DNA from: Crocosphaera chwakensis CCY0110
GTDB taxonomy: Bacteria; Cyanobacteriota; Cyanobacteriia; Cyanobacteriales; Microcystaceae
NCBI RefSeq assembly: GCF_000169335.1
Contig: NZ_AAXW01000008.1
Location: 84,276-148,275 of the forward strand
Length of the DNA stretch: 64,000 nucleotides
Direction: 5' to 3'
The notes under the pieces are model-generated. The model did no database searches. It was not told the origin of the DNA and worked only from the letters and a program-made list of their open reading frames with translations. Below are positions 8,764-17,989 of the stretch, one piece after another; position 1 is the first letter of the stretch, and every line of letters starts with the position of its first letter. A program made the translations under genes and the position numbers.

Positions 8764-11317
8764 AATTAATTAATGGTTTAATAATTTGTATAATTTCACG
8801 ATAATTAAAATTATCAATTAATTCCATCATACTTAGTATAACTGAAGAATTATTATCAGGAATATGTCGAATTAAGTCTTGTAAAATACGACCGTTTCCT
8901 GAACTAGCAGCCCAATAAACTTGCTCAAGCCATTGTGAAGACATCATTTCTAAAGCAGAAGAGTTTAGATTTTTAACAATTGTTCCTGTCGTAATTGTTT
9001 CGATATCTTCATATTCATAATAGTAATTAACTCCTAAATAATGATTAATTTTTTCTAAAATTAACTCAATTGCAAATGGTTTATAAAGACAATCGTCACA
9101 ATACAATTGTAATTCGTCAACTTGATTATTTTCTATTTTTCCTGATGCTACCCCAATAATAATAGTTTTACCTAGTGATTGAAAACATTTGATATTCATC
9201 CAATCACTATTCTTCTGTAATAAGAGCATTTGAGTATCGATAAAAATTAAATGGGGATGCCAATTGTTTACTATAATTAAAGTATCTTCTTGGTTAGTTG
9301 ATTCTTTTACGTTAAAACCGATAGGTCTTAAAAAGTTGATTAATAATTCTCGACTTTCAATCTGATCGTCAACAATTAAAATACGATAATTTGGTTCATC
9401 ATTTGCAATACTAACTATTTTTTTACTTTTAGACGTTATGTGAATTTCTTCCGGTTTAGGAATAGTGACCGGTATATGAAATTGAAGAATTGTCCCCCTA
9501 CCTAATTGACTTTTTAGGTAAATTTTTCCACCCATTAAACTAATTAATTTACGGGTAATAGATAATCCTAAACCAACTCCCTTATTTTCTTTCCATCTAA
9601 AAAAAGGTTTAAATACTTTTTTTTGAATTTCTATAGGAATACCATTTCCATGATCTTCTATTTCAATCCAAAGATTTTTTTTAAAACTATTATAATCGAT
9701 ATCATTATCTAAAAGCCAAGCCTGATTATCACAAAATAGCCTAATAGTGATAACACCTTTGTAACTAAATTTAACAGCATTATCTAGCAGGTTAATCAGA
9801 ATTTTTGTCAGCTTATTTTCGTCTAGTTTTATATATTGAGAAACTTCTGAATCAATATAATACTTTAATTTTACTTGTTTTGCCTTTGCTTGCTGATCAT
9901 ATTGCTTTAAAACACTAATAACTAAATTTTTTAAATTCACAACATTATACTGAATAGATATTTCTTCTGATGTTAGCTTATAAAACTCTAATATTTGATT
10001 AAATAATTTTAATAAATATTGACTATTTTCGTGTATCATTTTAAAGCTATTTTGCTCTTTTTTTGTTAAGCTACTATTTTGAGTCAATACATCTAAAGAT
10101 CCCAAGATATTATTTAATGGTACTCGCAATTCATGATTAATTTTATCTAGAATTTGATTTTTTTCTTCATTAGCTTTTTCTAGTTCTTTAGTTCTTTGCT
10201 TAACGATATTTTCTAATTCCTCAGTTGTTTTCATTAAAGCATTAGTTCTTTCTGCAACAACTTTTTCTATATGATTTTTCTCTGATAATGTCTTCCATAA
10301 ATAATTTGTTATTAATGTAGTTAAGCCTAATCCTAAGAAAAAAACAAAAGTAGATTTTATTATCATATTTTTTTTATTGAATTGAGGAATTATTGTAATA
10401 AACCATTGATGATCTGCTATCATTACTTCATGTTGACATGGTAATATTTTTCTGCAACTTAATGGGATTGGAAATAGAATGGCTTTCGTGGTACTTGTTT
10501 GTTTTGTTTTAGCATCAAAATTTATAAAAACACTATTGTCTTGTAACTTTTTTGTATTACTAATATAAAAAGTATGATTAAGAAAAGATGAATTATTTAA
10601 TATCGTTTTAATTACATCTTCTATTTGATAAACTGTATAAACAATTCCCTTAAATTCTTGACGACGCTCTTGAATATTTTTAGGATAACTTTCTCGACGA
10701 TAAACGGGATAATATAACATAAATCCTTGTTCCCCATTAATTAAGGCAATTGGCTGACTAGAAGTAATTTCTCCTGTATCTCTTGCTTTTTCCAAAGGAC
10801 TATTTAATACTTCATCTGAACTTAAGTCTAGACCAATAACGGATTCATAATTTTTTTTAGGTTCACCATAGGTTACTGGAAAATACTCAGTCCTATTATC
10901 AAGATTACTCCCATTTTTTGCCCAAATTATAAAATTACTAAACCCAGAAGTTTTCATTTTTTTTTCATAAAAAAAACGTTCTTGTTGAGAAATTTTTGGA
11001 ACCCAAGCTATCCCTAAAATTTCTGAATATTCGTTTAAAAAGTTCTGAGTGAAAACCTGAAAGTCTTGACGAGTTACTAGGTCTGAAGCCTCATAAAATG
11101 CTCCTAATGTGTTGGTAATATTAGTATATTCTTGAATTTGTTTTTGTAAATGTTCAACTAAATAATTTCCTGGTTTTTCAAAACTTTTTTTAAACCTATC
11201 AATTTCCGAAGACCAATGTATCAAAGCAATAAAAATTGAAAGTCCTCCCCCTATTAAAATACTAATCAGTAGAGGAAGATACAAAGAGAGATGACGAGAG
11301 GAAAAAGGAAATTTCAT
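8747..11317 (-). CDS. CHASE-domain hybrid histidine kinase
   Basis: The 856-residue membrane sensor kinase has a transmembrane helix (11-33), an extracytoplasmic CHASE domain (about 75-230), a second transmembrane helix (320-340), and a coiled coil (355-385). HisKA follows with phospho-acceptor His395 in NHELRVPL. The HATPase carries the N box NLLDNAVKF, G1 DHGNGIP and G2 GVGLGLS. The C-terminal receiver (645-760) has Asp694 and Lys746, and an unclassified helical tail (785-856) ends the protein. CHASE domains sense small extracellular ligands; the ligand here is unknown. Both kinase and receiver residues look intact. It overlaps the downstream pseudo-receiver/LOV/GGDEF gene, implying one pathway to cyclic di-GMP. 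The coding sequence is very AT-rich. Confidence 0.92.
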   Translation of the reverse strand: MKFPFSSRHLSLYLPLLISILIGGGLSIFIALIHWSSEIDRFKKSFEKPGNYLVEHLQKQIQEYTNITNTLGAFYEASDLVTRQDFQVFTQNFLNEYSEILGIAWVPKISQQERFFYEKKMKTSGFSNFIIWAKNGSNLDNRTEYFPVTYGEPKKNYESVIGLDLSSDEVLNSPLEKARDTGEITSSQPIALINGEQGFMLYYPVYRRESYPKNIQERRQEFKGIVYTVYQIEDVIKTILNNSSFLNHTFYISNTKKLQDNSVFINFDAKTKQTSTTKAILFPIPLSCRKILPCQHEVMIADHQWFITIIPQFNKKNMIIKSTFVFFLGLGLTTLITNYLWKTLSEKNHIEKVVAERTNALMKTTEELENIVKQRTKELEKANEEKNQILDKINHELRVPLNNILGSLDVLTQNSSLTKKEQNSFKMIHENSQYLLKLFNQILEFYKLTSEEISIQYNVVNLKNLVISVLKQYDQQAKAKQVKLKYYIDSEVSQYIKLDENKLTKILINLLDNAVKFSYKGVITIRLFCDNQAWLLDNDIDYNSFKKNLWIEIEDHGNGIPIEIQKKVFKPFFRWKENKGVGLGLSITRKLISLMGGKIYLKSQLGRGTILQFHIPVTIPKPEEIHITSKSKKIVSIANDEPNYRILIVDDQIESRELLINFLRPIGFNVKESTNQEDTLIIVNNWHPHLIFIDTQMLLLQKNSDWMNIKCFQSLGKTIIIGVASGKIENNQVDELQLYCDDCLYKPFAIELILEKINHYLGVNYYYEYEDIETITTGTIVKNLNSSALEMMSSQWLEQVYWAASSGNGRILQDLIRHIPDNNSSVILSMMELIDNFNYREIIQIIKPLINYDSKK

Positions 11318-11675
11318 CAGCAGGAACTACTAATATAAAAAGTAAAGGCAATGCAATAACTCTAATGGGATAACTTTAATTCTATTGTTGAAAAATAGTA
11401 AAAATTGGGTCTATCATATAGGCTAACTTATAGAAATGAAGATAGTTTCAGTAAACCTACGGGTTTCTGCCGATCTTTACTTATATACGAATACCTAATT
11501 TTACTAATTTACACAGTCAGAAGACTTATATCTCTCATTCAAACTAAACAAAGGACAAGATATTAATCCTATCGTTTTCATGGTAGTTCATTAGTCTTCC
11601 CTTGTTTGTAAAGTTTATTTATATTATATTAAGAGTGGTAACTTAAATTTTAAAAAGTACATAAGAGGATCTTTT
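11318..11675. other. Divergent promoter region, kinase operon / psb34
   Basis: This 358-base gap separates the divergent kinase operon and psb34. No open frame stands out. It is AT-rich and should contain promoters for both directions; TATATT-like hexamers lie around 11622-11631. A loose inverted repeat (ACAAAGGACAAG near 11548 against CTTCCCTTGT near 11597) is visible, but I cannot assign it a role. Confidence 0.35.
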
Positions 11676-11864
11676 ATGCCCTATACCACAGAAGAAGGCG
11701 GACGCTTAAACAACTTTGCAGTAGAACCCAAGGTTTATGAAGCTAAGCCTCCTAGCCCCTCTCAACAACGTAACTATATTATCTTGGGAGTTGGCGCTGT
11801 ATTGTTAGTCGGTGGCTTGCTTACCGTTGCTGTTTATGCTTCCTCCAATGCTGGTGTTAGCTAA
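11676..11864 (+). CDS. psb34: Photosystem II assembly protein Psb34
   Basis: The 62-residue single-pass membrane protein has the conserved N-terminus MPYTTEEGGRLNNFA and one helix (about 34-55), as in Synechocystis Ssl1498 (Psb34). Psb34 binds CP47-containing photosystem II intermediates near the site used by high-light-inducible proteins and helps conversion to the mature complex. Its length and N-terminal motif match the family closely. It is monocistronic, preceded by AAGAGGATC as ribosome site and followed by a strong hairpin (11897-11919) shared with convergent folE. Confidence 0.9.
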   Translation: MPYTTEEGGRLNNFAVEPKVYEAKPPSPSQQRNYIILGVGAVLLVGGLLTVAVYASSNAGVS

Positions 11865-11896
11865 ATGAATTAACAAAACTAATTTATATTAAAATA

Positions 11897-11919
11897 AGGG
11901 GTCAACAGCAGTTGACCCT
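11897..11919. terminator. Bidirectional terminator hairpin, psb34/folE
   Basis: An 8-base perfect stem, GGGTCAAC pairing with GTTGACCC across an AGCA loop, is extended by flanking A/T pairs. It sits between the convergent psb34 and folE stop codons, so it may end both transcripts. A closely similar sequence ends psb32 (56067-56090). Confidence 0.65.
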
Positions 11920-11942
11920 TCATCGTTTAATCCATCAATTCT

Positions 11943-12662
11943 CTAAAAGAATTTTGGTTGATGACGAATTAAATTGAGAAACTCTTCACGAGTTTTTTGT
12001 TCTTCATCAAATTCGCCAATCATAGCACTGGTAACTGTCCAAGATCCTGGCTTTTGAACCCCACGCATGACCATACACATATGACTGGCTTCCATTACTA
12101 CCGCAACGCCACGGGGTTCTAAAATTTCTTGGATGGCTTCAGCAATTTGACGAGTGAGACGCTCTTGCACCTGTAAGCGACGAGAATACATTTCAACAAT
12201 GCGAGCCAACTTACTCAAGCCGACTACTTTTTGGTTAGGAATGTAAGCCACATGAGCTTGTCCCATAAAGGGTAACATATGATGTTCACAGAGACTAAAG
12301 AAATTGATATCTCGAACTAACACCATTTCGTTATGTCCCTCATCAAAAATGGCTCCATTGACCAACTCTTCTAGGGACTGATTATAGCCTTGAGTCAAGA
12401 ATTTCATGGCTTCTGCAACCCGTTTCGGGGTTTTAAGTAACCCTTCACGCTCAGGATCTTCTCCCACTGCTTCTAACATGGTATAAACCGCTTCTTTCAT
12501 TTTCTCGGTGCTTTCATCAGAAGTGGGCTGAATTTTCGCCTGTTGTCCATTATGGGTGTTGCGATCTGGTCTACTGGCTACCCGATCTACTAAATTGGGA
12601 TTAAGCACGTTAGAACCATTAGACTGACGAAAGTTGGAGCCGTTGGAGGAAGCTATTGTCAT
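11943..12662 (-). CDS. folE: GTP cyclohydrolase I
   Basis: FolE converts GTP to 7,8-dihydroneopterin triphosphate, the first step to folate and other pterins. The 239-residue protein has a variable N-terminus (1-50) and the type I core: [11 protein letters not shown], zinc ligands in [10 protein letters not shown] and HMCMVMRG, and the substrate segment [13 protein letters not shown]. Its length fits type I enzymes with a typical disordered extension. An SDR-family gene ends 27 bases upstream on the same strand, so the two probably form an operon, hinting at pterin modification. Confidence 0.96.
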   Translation of the reverse strand: MTIASSNGSNFRQSNGSNVLNPNLVDRVASRPDRNTHNGQQAKIQPTSDESTEKMKEAVYTMLEAVGEDPEREGLLKTPKRVAEAMKFLTQGYNQSLEELVNGAIFDEGHNEMVLVRDINFFSLCEHHMLPFMGQAHVAYIPNQKVVGLSKLARIVEMYSRRLQVQERLTRQIAEAIQEILEPRGVAVVMEASHMCMVMRGVQKPGSWTVTSAMIGEFDEEQKTREEFLNLIRHQPKFF

Positions 12663-12689
12663 AGTAATAAAAAAACGCTGATCTTGGGA

Positions 12690-13418
12690 TTAAAGAGTTC
12701 CAGCACTAGGTAAAATGGTTAAATCTTCAATGACGGCTTCGGCTGGTAATAAGACCGCTTGAAGAATGGTTTGCGCCACGAGATCAGGGGTTAGCATGGC
12801 ACTACGATCAAAGTCAGCTTGTACCGTGTCTGTGTCCCAAATTGATGTATTAACCGCACCAGGAGAAATTGTCACCACACGAATGCCATGACTGCGTTCT
12901 TCGGCCGCTAATACTTTAGAAAAAGACAGTAACGCTGCTTTGCTCACAGAATAAGCTCCCCACTCTGGGAAAACTTGAGTGGCAGCAATGGAAGCAACAT
13001 TAATAATGGTTCCTTTTTTCTGCTCTCGCATCTGGGGTAAAACCCCTTGCACACATTGAAAAACGCTGGTTAAGTTCAAATTGATAACCTGTTGCCAGTC
13101 TGCTAAGGAAGTTTCCCCTAGTAAATTGGTGTAGCCCATTCCTGCGTTATTGACTATAATATCGATGTTGCCAAAATCCCTAACAATTTCCTTAATCTTT
13201 GCTGGAATTTTGGTTAATTCTATTAAGTCCATAACATAGGGTTTGGCCTTTACTCCTTCTTGGGTACAAGCTTGAGCAACCGTCTCTAGAGCATCTGGAG
13301 AACGGCTAACTAAAGCTATATTAATCCCTGCTTGAGCAAAGGCTAAACTGGTTGCTTTGCCAATACCACTACTTGCTCCTGTAATGATGGCGTTTAGTTG
13401 ACTTGAAGAAGAATTCAT
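12690..13418 (-). CDS. SDR-family oxidoreductase
   Basis: The 242-residue classical short-chain dehydrogenase/reductase shows the nucleotide motif TGASSGIG near residue 14, NNAG near 90, the catalytic Ser in VASIAAT (near 142) and YSVSK (Tyr and Lys near 156-160). The substrate cannot be read from sequence. Because folE follows within 27 bases, a reductase acting on pterins (sepiapterin-reductase-like) is an attractive but unproven idea; a general carbonyl reductase is equally possible. It starts with ATG at 13418. Confidence 0.88.
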   Translation of the reverse strand: MNSSSSQLNAIITGASSGIGKATSLAFAQAGINIALVSRSPDALETVAQACTQEGVKAKPYVMDLIELTKIPAKIKEIVRDFGNIDIIVNNAGMGYTNLLGETSLADWQQVINLNLTSVFQCVQGVLPQMREQKKGTIINVASIAATQVFPEWGAYSVSKAALLSFSKVLAAEERSHGIRVVTISPGAVNTSIWDTDTVQADFDRSAMLTPDLVAQTILQAVLLPAEAVIEDLTILPSAGTL

Positions 13419-13714
13419 GGTATTATTGGCTTTCTATATTCAAATCTCAGCACTCTTGAGAGCATCATAGATAATTGGTAAGGGCTTGCGTTAAAGTTTT
13501 AGGAACTAAAACGACGGGATTACCCCATAGTTAGATCAGAAAATGTCTGATTTTTTTTAGAAGATAGTCCCCTTAGGCAAAGCCTCAGTAACATCTACGG
13601 TGTTTTTAATGTTTTGTTACAAAAGTTTACCTAATCAATTATAACATCCCTCGGTCAATTCTTAACGAGGGATCGCAAAAATCAATGGTTTTGCCTATGA
13701 TCCCCGATGAAAAA
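13419..13714. other. Gap with orphan plus-strand terminator
   Basis: This 296-base gap between two minus-strand genes has no protein-coding frame of note. It contains the intrinsic terminator at 13535-13558 (separate entry) pointing along the plus strand, where no gene precedes it. It must also contain the promoter of the SDR-folE operon. Confidence 0.4.
13535..13558 (+). terminator. Orphan intrinsic terminator, plus strand
   Basis: A 6-base stem (ATCAGA / TCTGAT, loop AAATG) is followed directly by seven more T residues, the classic rho-independent form. The nearest plus-strand gene ends at 11864, so an unannotated plus-strand transcript of perhaps 100 bases (about 13440-13558) may end here. 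A TATATT hexamer at 13435-13440 could be its -10 box. Confidence 0.55.
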
Positions 13715-14713
13715 CTATGAGGGAACGGGAGTATTCGAGGTTGAATCAAGAAAAACACCAATCTCGCGGAATTTTTCATAACGTAAGTTTTTGCGTTCTT
13801 CGGGGGTTAAATTTGATAACTCTTCTAAATGATTCACTAACGTTTCTTTAAGGATAGCTGCTGCTTCTAAGGGGTTGACGTGAGCAGCCCCTGACGGTTC
13901 TGGAACAATAGTATCAATAATTCCCAATTCTTTCAAATCCTTAGAAGTAATTTTGAGGGCGACGGCTGCTTGAGCAGATTTTTTAGCATCTTTCCAGAGA
14001 ATAGCTGCACAAGCTTCGGGAGTCGCTACGGTATAAACAGCGTGTTCAAGCATCAATAGTTTATCCCCCACACCGATGCCTAAAGCTCCACCTGAACCCC
14101 CTTCTCCGATGACAGTACAAATAATAGGAACATCAAAACTAAACATTTGACGCAGGTTAAAAGCGATCGCTTCCCCTTGACCTAATTTTTCAGCATCAAC
14201 ACCAGCCCAAGCTCCAGGAGTATCAATAAAGGTCAAAATGGGCATAGAAAACTGATTAGCGTGTTCCATTAAGCGAAGAGCCTTACGGTAGCCTCCTGGT
14301 GCCGGCATTCCGAAGTTTCTGGCCACATTATCTTTAGTATCCCGTCCTTTTTGATGGCCGAGAATGACCACCGGACGGCCTCCCAAACGGGCGACTCCTC
14401 CCACTAAAGCAGGATCATCGTAGCCCCCGCGATCGCCATGTAACTCAAACCATTCATCAGCAATGGATTGAATGTAGTCTAAGGTACTCGGCCGACGAGG
14501 ATGACGAGCCAATTGTAGACGTTGAGAGGGGGTAAGACTGCTAAATATTTCTTGTCTGAGATTTTGCGCTCGACTTTCTAACTGAGCAATTTGTTCAGAA
14601 ACATCGACATTATTTTCCTCAGCCAATTGCCGAATTTGTTCAATGCGAGCCTCTAATTCCCATAGTGGTTTCTCAAAGTCTAATAAGAAGGTTCGGCGTT
14701 CGTTTTTGCTCAT
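13715..14713 (-). CDS. accA: Acetyl-CoA carboxylase carboxyltransferase, alpha subunit
   Basis: AccA with AccD transfers the carboxyl group from biotin carrier protein to acetyl-CoA, giving malonyl-CoA for fatty acid synthesis. The 332-residue protein matches the family throughout: an N-terminal helical segment ([15 protein letters not shown]), [11 protein letters not shown], the crotonase-fold core [19 protein letters not shown], and the oxyanion-forming [12 protein letters not shown]. Its length is slightly above the E. coli protein, with a short C-terminal tail. It is monocistronic here; fabF and acpP of the same pathway are at 57 kb. Confidence 0.96.
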   Translation of the reverse strand: MSKNERRTFLLDFEKPLWELEARIEQIRQLAEENNVDVSEQIAQLESRAQNLRQEIFSSLTPSQRLQLARHPRRPSTLDYIQSIADEWFELHGDRGGYDDPALVGGVARLGGRPVVILGHQKGRDTKDNVARNFGMPAPGGYRKALRLMEHANQFSMPILTFIDTPGAWAGVDAEKLGQGEAIAFNLRQMFSFDVPIICTVIGEGGSGGALGIGVGDKLLMLEHAVYTVATPEACAAILWKDAKKSAQAAVALKITSKDLKELGIIDTIVPEPSGAAHVNPLEAAAILKETLVNHLEELSNLTPEERKNLRYEKFREIGVFLDSTSNTPVPS

Positions 14714-15147
14714 TAGGTCTGATTAAAATTGTAACTGTCTTTCCTTCGGGGCTACTAAAAATAGGAACTTCCATGACAATTCTATCAGATGAGGGGTGCA
14801 TGATGCTTAAGTATGTTGGTGAGTGTGTTTGAATAGTAACGTGAGTTTTTCTGTCTAATGCCAATTCTCAAAAGTGAGCGGAAACTTGGTAGGTTGGGTA
14901 ACTTATATCTTGCACCTTCGATTAAATTAGCTAGTTTAGGGAGGGAAGAGGGAACGGGGAACAGGTAACAGGGTTCATAATGAAAGGTAACTGCTTAATA
15001 ATTGATTTTTTTTGTTTTATATTTAGTTCTTATGTACTGGTGCAAGATGTCAGGTAAAACGATAGTGAAACCCAACAAAAGCTTATGGTTGTTGGGTTTC
15101 GTGCCTTAACCCAACCTACACTTTAAACACGATCTATCTAGCCATTT
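14714..15147. other. Intergenic region carrying MITE-like repeat
   Basis: This 434-base gap upstream of accA contains no supportable gene; a 63-codon frame overlapping the accA start is judged spurious. Most of it (14889-15119) is bounded by inverted repeats and contains a strong hairpin, described separately. It also has a G/A-rich run (AGGGAGGGAAGAGGGAACGG near 14938) of the kind scattered through the window. Confidence 0.5.
14889..15119. repeat. MITE-like element with terminal inverted repeats
   Basis: GTAGGTTGGGT (14889-14899) and its exact reverse complement ACCCAACCTAC (15109-15119) bound a 231-base non-coding segment. Inside, at 15067-15100, a perfect 12-base stem (GAAACCCAACAA / TTGTTGGGTTTC, 10-base loop) repeats the same ACCCAAC core. 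This layout fits a small non-autonomous element or a dispersed cyanobacterial hairpin repeat. No transposase is encoded. Confidence 0.55.
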
Positions 15148-15387
15148 CTAAGAACTGGTATAAGTTATCAAATTGATAATTGTGCATAAAACCGCTAAAA
15201 TGAACACTAAAAATTTCATTTTTCCCTTGATCGAACTCGAAGCGGGTAATCTCCACTCCACTATCCCTACTAATAGAAGTAAGCAAGTCAGTAGTTGCAC
15301 TATATCAATATTCAATAATAGATCCATCGCTGTGAGTTTTGTTAATGAGTTGATAGTTATTGAAAATACAAAAGAAGGGGAAAACAT
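15148..15387 (-). CDS. Small two-helix membrane protein, unknown
   Basis: The 79-residue predicted protein has two hydrophobic helices (about 22-42 and 57-75) around a short basic loop. No family is recognised. A GAGGGGG ribosome site lies 8 bases before the ATG at 15387, which favours it over the overlapping plus-strand frame. It is 31 bases downstream of the secreted nuclease gene on the same strand and could be co-transcribed with it. It remains a modest call because of its length. Confidence 0.5.
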   Translation of the reverse strand: MFSPSFVFSITINSLTKLTAMDLLLNIDIVQLLTCLLLLVGIVEWRLPASSSIKGKMKFLVFILAVLCTIINLITYTSS

Positions 15388-15418
15388 AAAAAATTCCCCC
15401 TCAAAAGTAAAAAATTGT

Positions 15419-17377
15419 TTATTGACAATAGAGACGCTTTGCTAAAGATGGATCAAGAACAAAAGGATTATCATTGCCTTGTTTAGAAGCAATTTCATGA
15501 CTGCGTTTTAGTTCAGCAGCATCGACTGGATCATTGATATTCCAATCACAAAGGGTATCTTGTTGTCCCTCAAAGAAACCCTCTTCAGCTTGATCTCGAT
15601 AAATAGTGTAAAAGTAAAACAAGGCTCTGGCAATATTCCCTTTAAAACTTTCTTTGGGTTCAAAACCGCCGTTAATCCATTCACTATAAGCATCAATATT
15701 ACTGCTAGGAATCATATTTTCTTCTCGGTTATCGATTAACCAGCGTTCGGTGCGACTATCCTCAATTTCTGCAAAGGGAAAACTACCCCGAAGACTATTG
15801 ACTCTTACGTGAGTAGGAAAAAGATGATGAATATCACTTTTAGCCACCCCGGTTGCTCCTTTACTTTGAGGCCAAGAATGTTCAGCATTAATTCCTTTCC
15901 CATTTTGAAACGCATCTGATCGCGGACGGGAAGAATTAGAATTCACTCGAACCGTAAAATCTGAATAAACGCCACGAACTATCCCATTTTCATTATCCAA
16001 TTCGCTGTACATGAAATCTCGTGCTTTATCGTATCCCAAGCTTGTTTGCACCTTATATTCTTTGGCTAAACGTGAGCGTAACCTTTCTCGGCTCAAATCA
16101 GGAAAAATGCTCTCAGAAGTCGGTTTTTCGGGTGTTGTGACCCTTTTAGGTAAGGTAAATTGAGCCAAAACTGGATCATGATCGCTCAAAGCGAGATTAC
16201 TGGGTTGATTGACATTAACATGAACAATATCAAATTGACTTTTACCTGTGGTGAATAAATTGTCACTGACTAAAATGTAATCAAGTTGTTGAAGATTATT
16301 TCTGAATTCATAAGTATAGCGATCGCTTGGGGGGAGTAACTCAGACAAATTAGTTAATCCAGATGCTTCTAAAATAGCAATGGGTTCTGAATCAATAACA
16401 TCATTAAGATCCCCTGCGACGATAACATTAGCTTTGTCATCTTCAGATAATAACGTTTTAACAAAATTCCCTACCGCCGTCGCTTGTTTCTCTCGTTTAG
16501 CATCATTTCCACCCCGTTGAGAAACGAAATGATTACCGATGATAAATAAAGGATTTTGGTTAAATTGAAACTCAGCGACAATCGGTTTACGACTGTTCTT
16601 AAATGCACCATTATCGGGTTCAATGCGTCCAGGGTTTAAGGATAATGTCGGACCTTCTAAAACGGTAACTGTATCTGTTGCTGTTCCTACAGTTCCTGGG
16701 GTTAACGCCACTCTAGCGGGTTGATATAAATAACCGACACGAATATTCCCCCCTGGTTGTCCTCCGTCTTTGTCATCGCTAGGAGGAATATCAAAGGCAA
16801 TATAATCAGGTCCATCAGCTTTTTCAATGGCATCAATTAGAGCATTATAAGTTTCGGTTCCGTCGGTAATATCTGAATTATTTGGCCCGTCGTTGTCCTG
16901 TATTTCAGTCAGGACAATAATATCGGGGGATTTTAAATTGTTAACAATAAGTTTACCCAGAGGATTTAAGCGATCGCTATCGCCTGGATCTAAGTTTTCT
17001 ACGTTCATTGCTGCTACAGTGAGCTTATCTTCTCCTGATAGCAAGTTAGTTACTTCACGATTATCTACAGTTTCCCCTGTAGAAGAGACGATACGACGGA
17101 TATATCGCTCTACAATCCAATTTTGCGCTCCAGAGGCTAACTCAATCTCGATCCACCTTTGATTATTGGCTGTAGCTACCACTTCGGCAATCGTTCCATC
17201 CGATGTTCTCCCCACCAAGCTTGGAGACGGATTATCATGGAGCGGAACGCCCAAAGAAGAGGTTGCTTGGAGTTCAATGCGATCCCCTGGAGATACATTA
17301 ATGGCCCAAGCTGGCTGAGTTACCAGTAAAACACAGAATAACGTGCTTCCGAAAATACGAGCAATTTTCTGAATCAT
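15419..17377 (-). CDS. Secreted nuclease: SH3-like, EEP and endonuclease I domains
   Basis: The product is about 652 residues from the ATG at 17377, which opens a good signal peptide (cleavage after QPAWA); a TTG 24 codons upstream is the alternative. After the signal come an SH3-like segment (about 25-95), an endonuclease/exonuclease/phosphatase domain (about 120-410) with MNVENLDP, LTEIQD, GNHFVSQ, GDLND and SDHDP, and an endonuclease I domain (about 425-650) with AEHSWPQSKG and SDIHHLFPTHVRVN. Catalytic motifs of both nucleases look complete. It should degrade extracellular or periplasmic DNA, perhaps for phosphate or defence. The joining of the two nucleases is unusual. Confidence 0.9.
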   Translation of the reverse strand: MIQKIARIFGSTLFCVLLVTQPAWAINVSPGDRIELQATSSLGVPLHDNPSPSLVGRTSDGTIAEVVATANNQRWIEIELASGAQNWIVERYIRRIVSSTGETVDNREVTNLLSGEDKLTVAAMNVENLDPGDSDRLNPLGKLIVNNLKSPDIIVLTEIQDNDGPNNSDITDGTETYNALIDAIEKADGPDYIAFDIPPSDDKDGGQPGGNIRVGYLYQPARVALTPGTVGTATDTVTVLEGPTLSLNPGRIEPDNGAFKNSRKPIVAEFQFNQNPLFIIGNHFVSQRGGNDAKREKQATAVGNFVKTLLSEDDKANVIVAGDLNDVIDSEPIAILEASGLTNLSELLPPSDRYTYEFRNNLQQLDYILVSDNLFTTGKSQFDIVHVNVNQPSNLALSDHDPVLAQFTLPKRVTTPEKPTSESIFPDLSRERLRSRLAKEYKVQTSLGYDKARDFMYSELDNENGIVRGVYSDFTVRVNSNSSRPRSDAFQNGKGINAEHSWPQSKGATGVAKSDIHHLFPTHVRVNSLRGSFPFAEIEDSRTERWLIDNREENMIPSSNIDAYSEWINGGFEPKESFKGNIARALFYFYTIYRDQAEEGFFEGQQDTLCDWNINDPVDAAELKRSHEIASKQGNDNPFVLDPSLAKRLYCQ

Positions 17378-17638
17378 GACGATAAGCTGGTTATTGTTCA
17401 ATTTACCTTTAAGCTTACGAGTAAGTTGCTGATTTTGGGTTAATGTCAAGTTAATTAACTCAAAATTTTTACGTATTCTCTCAATGCAGGATACCTAAGC
17501 TTAATTTAGGTTGTTCATAAAGTAGGTTCGAGATTCTCTAGTAATTTTTGTCTTTTCTGTGTTTATTTCTAAAATGCTAGTTCCTTTACCTTGTACAATA
17601 AAATATAAGTCTTAAAAAAATATAAAAAATTTTCTAAC

Positions 17639-17881
17639 ATGGCTTCTAATGTACTAGGTCCGCAAAGTCTTCAGTTATTGTTATCCATACTGCTTCCGAG
17701 AGGTTGTCGTTTATCGTTGGTATCTGATAATACTTATCGCATCAACTGTCCTGATTATGAAATTGCCCACGTTGTCTGGGAAAATCGCATTAATTGCATT
17801 TATCCCCTTCTCGGTCCAGGAGAGGTTTTAGAAGTAGTTGCTTCTGATTATTATGCTAGAAGTTATCCTAAACCCTCTTAA
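17639..17881 (+). CDS. Small protein, unknown function
   Basis: The 80-residue protein has no membrane helix or signal peptide. It contains two Cys residues (RGCRLSL and RINCPDYE, with a third in NCIYPLL) and a Pro/Gly-rich middle. I do not recognise a family. It lies divergently 190 bases from the secreted nuclease gene, and the TspO-like gene follows about 110 bases downstream on the same strand. The ATG at 17639 and the sensible composition support a real gene. Confidence 0.6.
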   Translation: MASNVLGPQSLQLLLSILLPRGCRLSLVSDNTYRINCPDYEIAHVVWENRINCIYPLLGPGEVLEVVASDYYARSYPKPS

Positions 17882-17989
17882 GAGAGATAGTTTATTGTAG
17901 AAATTAATGTTAACTTTTAAAGAAGTTGAGAATGAAGCATAATTCTTAGCTTCTATTTTTTATTGTTAAAAATTCAAACATTGTTAATC

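Noticed and set aside
15173..15445. 90-codon plus-strand frame
   Set aside because: It overlaps the nuclease 3' end and the small membrane-protein gene; the minus-strand frame has a strong ribosome site and membrane-protein character.
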